Below, one piece after another: positions 12,960 to 16,908 of a DNA stretch of 16,908 nucleotides. The first letter of the stretch is position 1; each line of letters starts with the position of its first letter. The stretch covers positions 1-16,908 of the forward strand of contig DASVGR010000041.1 of the NCBI GenBank assembly GCA_036379395.1. The letters are read 5' to 3'. The notes under the pieces were generated by a model. It saw nothing but the letters and a program-made list of their open reading frames with translations, did not search any database and was not told the origin of the DNA. Position numbers and translations under genes: made by a program. The stretch comes from Oleiagrimonas sp036379395 (lineage in GTDB: Bacteria > Pseudomonadota > Gammaproteobacteria > Xanthomonadales > Rhodanobacteraceae).

Positions 12960-14711
12960 TCAGTGCGGCCAGTCACCGGCTTCCAGCGCGCGCCGCGCAT
13001 GGCGGTAGCCGACCTCGATGGCGCGGTCGTACGCCTTCCATTCGAGCAGTCCGACATCGCTCATGGCCGGCGTCAGCAGATGGTCGGCCAGCTCGCGTCG
13101 CCGCGCACTGGCGGCTTCCGAATTGACCATGCCGGCGCGCAGCAGCACCGGCAGCACGCCGGGACGCACGTGGCGCCACAGCTGCATGAACACGCGCCAC
13201 GCCGATGGCAGCGCGTGTTCCTCGATGCGCGCGCCCACGGCGTCATCCGCGCTGATGTCGCAGGCGATGATGGTGGCCAGACCGGCGTCGCGCATCACGT
13301 CGGTCGGCAGGTTGTTGATGACCGCGCCATCCACGTACACCTGTCCGTGATGCAGCACCGGCGGCAGGATGCCGGGAATGGCGCTGGATGCGCGCAGCCA
13401 GTACCACAGCTTGCCGGCGCGGCGTACCTCGGCGTGGCCGCTGGTGAGGTTGGACACCATGCAGAAATACGGCAGCGGCATGTCCTCGATGTCGCGCTCG
13501 CCATAAGCCTCGCGCAGCAGGTTGACGGTGCACCGGCCGCGATTCAGGGCCACCAGCGGCACGGTGCGGTCGCCCAGCGGATGGTTGTCGACAAACGCGT
13601 GCCGATAGGCCGCGTACAGTTGTGCGTCGTCCCATTCCAGCGCCACGCCGGCACCGATGATGGCGCCGATGCTGGTGCCGCCCACGGCGTCGATTTCGAT
13701 GCCGGCCTCGCGCAGCGCGCGCACCACGCCGATGGCGGCAAACCCGCGCGCGCCGCCGCCGGAAAACACCAGCCCGGTGCTGTGCCGCGTGAGCAATCGT
13801 GCCAGCCGCGCCAAGTCGCGCTGCTGGCAACCGCGGCGTACGTGATGTTGCGCCGGCGGACGCGTGAACGCGCCGTGCCAGCGCCGCGCCGCGCCCGGCA
13901 ACACGTGGTCGTCCGGATGCAGCAATAACAGGTGACGCGGGCGTTGCCACGCGGCCTGCGGGTCCTGTGCCGCGCGGTCGGGCCAGGCTTCTTCATGGCG
14001 CCCGGCGTTGACCACCAGCAACAGCGCGTCAGCCTGACGCCGGCACAGCTCGCGCCACACCGGATTGGTGCCCTCGTCGACGTACAGCACGAAGCGCACT
14101 TCGCTTTCGCGCTCGGCGAACCAGCTCGACTCGCGCGAGCAGCCCATGGCCGCGTCGACCAGCAGGCAATCGCCAAACGGCAGCAGCGCCTGGCGCAAAT
14201 CCTCGGCCAGCGCGCGCACCGGCACGTGGCGGTCGAACGGCAACACGGCAAACGTGCGCGGCAACAGTTGCGGCGGGTGCGTGCCTTCTTCGAGCAGGCG
14301 TTCGAGCGCGCCTTGCGCGGCACCCAGAATGGCCTGCGGATGCTGGCGGATCAGCGCGTCGAAACCGGCGCGCGGCAGGCGCAGCAATTCCGAATCGCGC
14401 AAGGCGCGCACGTCGAACGGGCGTGTCTGGCGCGTCAAGAGACTGAACGCGCCGACCGTTTCCGAGGTGCCGACCAGGCTGACCAGCTGCGGCGTCCCGC
14501 CGGCCTCAGGCACGCGGAACGCGCCCAGCGAACCCGACTTCAGCACATACAGCGCATCGGCCGGCTCGCCGCGCTTGAACAGCAACTGGCCGCCCGGCAC
14601 CCACACCGGCGCCAGCTCGCGCTCGACCGCCGCCAGCTCGGCTTCGCTCAGGCGGCCGAACACCATGTTGCGGCGCAGCAGGTTGTACGTGTCGAGCTGG
14701 CCTGAAGCCAT
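12960..14711 (-). CDS. Patatin-like phospholipase with cNMP-binding-like domain (NTE type)
   Basis: This 583-residue protein has the layout of bacterial neuropathy-target-esterase-like proteins. Residues about 15-140 form a cyclic-nucleotide-binding-like domain (GGQLLFKRGEPADALYVLKSGSLGAF), about 150-310 a central region of unknown role, and about 312-500 a patatin domain. The oxyanion loop GGGARG (318-323), the nucleophile elbow GTSIG with Ser347, and Asp461 in VDGA make up a complete catalytic dyad, so it should be an active lipid acyl hydrolase. In the cNMP domain the phosphate-binding Glu of the usual GE motif is replaced by Ala88, while the Arg (Arg97) is kept, so cAMP binding is doubtful. 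No signal peptide is present. The ATG at 14711 has AGGA nine bases upstream. The carbonic anhydrase-like gene follows. Confidence 0.93.
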   Translation of the reverse strand: MASGQLDTYNLLRRNMVFGRLSEAELAAVERELAPVWVPGGQLLFKRGEPADALYVLKSGSLGAFRVPEAGGTPQLVSLVGTSETVGAFSLLTRQTRPFDVRALRDSELLRLPRAGFDALIRQHPQAILGAAQGALERLLEEGTHPPQLLPRTFAVLPFDRHVPVRALAEDLRQALLPFGDCLLVDAAMGCSRESSWFAERESEVRFVLYVDEGTNPVWRELCRRQADALLLVVNAGRHEEAWPDRAAQDPQAAWQRPRHLLLLHPDDHVLPGAARRWHGAFTRPPAQHHVRRGCQQRDLARLARLLTRHSTGLVFSGGGARGFAAIGVVRALREAGIEIDAVGGTSIGAIIGAGVALEWDDAQLYAAYRHAFVDNHPLGDRTVPLVALNRGRCTVNLLREAYGERDIEDMPLPYFCMVSNLTSGHAEVRRAGKLWYWLRASSAIPGILPPVLHHGQVYVDGAVINNLPTDVMRDAGLATIIACDISADDAVGARIEEHALPSAWRVFMQLWRHVRPGVLPVLLRAGMVNSEAASARRRELADHLLTPAMSDVGLLEWKAYDRAIEVGYRHARRALEAGDWPH

Positions 14712-14749
14712 GCGCGTGAATCCTCATGCGGCCGATACCCGCAGCTTCG

Positions 14750-14755
14750 ATTCTA
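14750..14755 (-). promoter_or_regulatory. Possible -10 element of the patatin-like phospholipase gene
   Basis: On the minus strand this reads TAGAAT (5 of 6 to TATAAT). Transcription would begin near 14743, about 32 bases before the ATG and upstream of the AGGA ribosome-binding site. No convincing -35 is visible. Confidence 0.4.
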
Positions 14756-14793
14756 GCCAAAAGCCGCCACCGGCAGCCGGTCCCCGGTGAACG

Positions 14794-14841
14794 TCCGGCG
14801 TGCCGGCAGGAAAGCGGGCGTTTCCGTGTCGGCACGCCGGA
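14794..14841. repeat. Perfect 12-base inverted repeat with a second stem inside
   Basis: TCCGGCGTGCCG (14794-14805) and CGGCACGCCGGA (14830-14841) are exact reverse complements. The 24-base spacer contains a further inverted repeat, GGAAA (14809-14813) and TTTCC (14821-14825). The whole can fold into a 12-pair stem, a 3-by-4 internal loop, a 5-pair stem and a 7-base loop. It lies between the divergent phospholipase and prlC genes, about 65 bases before the prlC ATG. It lacks a T run and does not match the REP units, so it may be an operator, a leader structure or a remnant repeat. Confidence 0.8.
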
Positions 14842-14905
14842 TCGGCTTGATTTCGGCCGATGGCGGCACCACGCTTGAACCCTCTCCAAACCCGACACCG
14901 CGCGC

Positions 14906-16908
14906 ATGACGCCCACCAACCCCCTGCTGGCCGACACCGATCTGCCGGCGTTTTCCGCCATCCGTCCCGAGCATGTCGAACCGGCCGTCGACGCCATCCT
15001 GGCCGATTACCGCGCTGCCATCGATGCCATCACCGATGCTTCGTCGCCGGCCACGTTCGACACCGTGATGCTGGCCCAGGAACGGCTGGACGCGCGCCTG
15101 ACCCGCGCCTGGGCGCCGGTCGGGCACCTGCATGCCGTGGCCGACACGCCGGCGCTGCGCAAGGCCTACATGGCCGCCGAAGAAAAGATCACCGATTTCG
15201 GCAGCGAAACCGGACAGAACCGCGCGCTGTACGCCGCCGTCAAGGCCGTGGCCGAGCGCCAGGCCGATGCCGCGCCGGCCGAACACGCCGCGCTGACCCA
15301 CGCGCTGCGCGATTTTCGCCTGTCCGGTGTGGCGCTGGAAGAACCCGCGCGCAGCCGCTTTCGCGCCATCGCCACCGAGCTGTCCAAGCTGACGACGGAT
15401 TTTTCCAACGCCGTGCTGGACGCCACCGACGCCTGGCAGCATCACATCACCGACGCGCGCGATCTGGCCGGCATCCCGCCTTCGGGTCGCGCCGTGTTGC
15501 GCGAATACGCGCGCGAAAAAGGGTTGGACGGCTATCTGGTCACGCTGCGGCATCCGTCCGTGCTGGCCGTGCTGACCTACGCCGACGACCGGAGCTTGCG
15601 CGAAAAAGTCTATTGGGCCTACGGCACGCGCGCGTCCGACCAAGGGCCGCAGGCAGGGCGTTTCGACAACAGCGAGCGCATCAAAAAAATCATGGCCCTG
15701 CGCCATGAGGGCGCGCAGTTGCTGGGTTTTGCCAACGCCGCCGAAGAATCACTGGCGACCAAGATGGCCGACACGCCGGCCACCGTACTGGCCTTTCTGG
15801 ACGACCTTGTCCAGCGCGCGCGTCCGGTCGCGCAGCGCGAGCTGGACGAGCTGCGCCAGTACGCCCACGCCACGCTCGGGCTGGACACGCTTGAACCGTG
15901 GGACGTCAGCTGGGCATCGGAAAAACTGCGCCGCGAACGCTACGCGCTGGACGAGGAAGAACTCAAAGCCTACTTCCCGGCGCCGGCCGTCATCGACGGC
16001 TTGATGGCGCTGATCACGCGCCTGTACGGCATCACCCTGCGGCAGAAAAACGACGTCGACACCTGGCATCCGGACGTGCGCTACTACGAGCTGGTGGACG
16101 CCGACGGCCATGCGTTTGCCGGCCTGTACATGGATCTTTACGCGCGCGCCGGCAAACGCGGCGGCGCGTGGATGGACGTGTGCCGCCCGCGCCTGCGTGA
16201 TGGCGACAAGTTGACCGCGCCCATCGCCTTCCTGACCTGCAACTTCGCCCCGCCCACGGCCGACGCGCCCGCATTGATCACGCACGACGACGTGCAGACG
16301 CTGTTCCACGAATGCGGCCACTGCCTGCATCACCTGCTGACCGAAGTCGATCTGCCCTCGGTCGGCGGCATCGACGGCGTGGAATGGGACGCGGTGGAAC
16401 TGCCCAGCCAGTTCATGGAAAACTTCTGCTGGGATCGCACCACGCTGGATTTGTTCGCGCGCCACTACCAGACCGGCGAACGCCTGCCGGACGCGCTTTT
16501 CGAACGCATGTTGTCCGCGCGGCACTACCACGCGGGCATGTTCCTGGTGCGCCAGCTGGAGTTCGCGCTGTTCGATTTTCGCCTGCATCTGGACTACGAC
16601 CCGGCGCAGGGTGCGCGCGTGGTGCAGACGCTGGAAGCCGTGCGCCATCAGGTGGCGGTTGTGCATCCGCCGCACTGGCACCGTTTTGCGCATGCGTTCA
16701 CGCACATCTTCGGCGGCGGCTACAGCGCCGGCTACTACAGCTATCTGTGGGCCGAAGTGCTCTCGGCCGATGCGTTCTCGAAGTTCGAGCAGGCCGGCGT
16801 GATCGACCGCGCCACCGGCGACGCGTTCCGTCGCGAGATCCTTTCGCGCGGCGCCACGCGCCCGGCGCTGGACAACTTCATCGCGTTCCGCGGCCGCGCG
16901 CCGCAGCC
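14906..16908 (+). CDS. prlC: Oligopeptidase A (M3 family), 3' end outside the window
   Basis: This is a zinc metallopeptidase of family M3 that degrades short peptides in the cytoplasm, including cleaved signal peptides in E. coli. About 667 residues are visible and roughly 10 to 20 are missing, since the end NFIAFRGRAPQ matches the closing FRGREP region of PrlC. The zinc site is complete: His468 and His472 with catalytic Glu469 in LFHECGHCLHH, and Glu498 in VELPSQF thirty residues after His468. The more common form of this motif is HEFGH; here Cys replaces Phe. The substrate-side segment HIFGGGYSAGYYSYLWAEVLSADAF is typical. The ATG at 14906 was chosen from family similarity (NPLLADTDLPAFSAIRPEHVEPAV); no clear Shine-Dalgarno sequence or promoter precedes it. 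Confidence 0.95.
   Translation, partial: MTPTNPLLADTDLPAFSAIRPEHVEPAVDAILADYRAAIDAITDASSPATFDTVMLAQERLDARLTRAWAPVGHLHAVADTPALRKAYMAAEEKITDFGSETGQNRALYAAVKAVAERQADAAPAEHAALTHALRDFRLSGVALEEPARSRFRAIATELSKLTTDFSNAVLDATDAWQHHITDARDLAGIPPSGRAVLREYAREKGLDGYLVTLRHPSVLAVLTYADDRSLREKVYWAYGTRASDQGPQAGRFDNSERIKKIMALRHEGAQLLGFANAAEESLATKMADTPATVLAFLDDLVQRARPVAQRELDELRQYAHATLGLDTLEPWDVSWASEKLRRERYALDEEELKAYFPAPAVIDGLMALITRLYGITLRQKNDVDTWHPDVRYYELVDADGHAFAGLYMDLYARAGKRGGAWMDVCRPRLRDGDKLTAPIAFLTCNFAPPTADAPALITHDDVQTLFHECGHCLHHLLTEVDLPSVGGIDGVEWDAVELPSQFMENFCWDRTTLDLFARHYQTGERLPDALFERMLSARHYHAGMFLVRQLEFALFDFRLHLDYDPAQGARVVQTLEAVRHQVAVVHPPHWHRFAHAFTHIFGGGYSAGYYSYLWAEVLSADAFSKFEQAGVIDRATGDAFRREILSRGATRPALDNFIAFRGRAPQ

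Noticed and set aside
14753..16705. Two long minus-strand open frames (317 and 318 residues) opposite prlC
   Set aside because: They lie fully antisense to a well-conserved M3 peptidase and show shadow-like composition.

Overview
The window (about 16.9 kb, very GC-rich) is ordinary, gene-dense bacterial chromosome, most likely from a gammaproteobacterium of the Xanthomonadales/Rhodanobacteraceae type. The grounds are the dapF–DUF484–xerC block, a PrlC-type oligopeptidase, a RimK-family ligase with an N-terminal RLAN-like domain, and REP palindromes beginning GTAGGAGC. The taxonomic call is inference. I see no phage, insertion sequence, CRISPR array, tRNA or rRNA.

Layout from left to right: (1) the 3' part of a pirin gene (+), closed by a clear hairpin terminator; (2) a minus-strand pair, a FadI-like thiolase followed 8 bases later by a small TonB-like protein; (3) an unrecognised 363-residue protein (+) whose stop codon lies inside a REP palindrome; (4) a minus-strand operon dapF–DUF484–xerC–GNAT with gaps of 10 and 1 bases and one ATGA overlap, covering the last step to meso-diaminopimelate and chromosome dimer resolution; (5) a block pointing outward from a shared intergenic region, a RimI-like acetyltransferase (-) and a RimK-family ATP-grasp ligase (+), the latter followed by an RluA-family pseudouridine synthase (+); (6) the LptM lipoprotein gene (-) preceded by a small membrane protein gene (-); (7) aroE (+) overlapping a PgpC-like HAD phosphatase gene (+); (8) a second REP pair; (9) a gamma-class carbonic anhydrase-like gene (-) just downstream of a cNMP-domain/patatin phospholipase gene (-); (10) an intergenic region with a perfect 12-base inverted repeat enclosing a second stem; (11) most of prlC (+), cut by the window end.

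The most interesting points are these. In many gammaproteobacteria lptM, lysA and dapF are neighbours; here lptM and dapF lie on the same strand but lysA is missing and a 3.1 kb block (GNAT/RimK/RluA) occupies the gap. The GNAT–RimK pair resembles a predicted peptide- or amide-forming system but lacks the peptidase part I would expect. Three genes have a -10-like hexamer ending exactly six bases before the start codon and no Shine-Dalgarno sequence, which suggests leaderless mRNAs. Both REP clusters lie between convergent genes. I see no convincing complete new defence or mobile system here.
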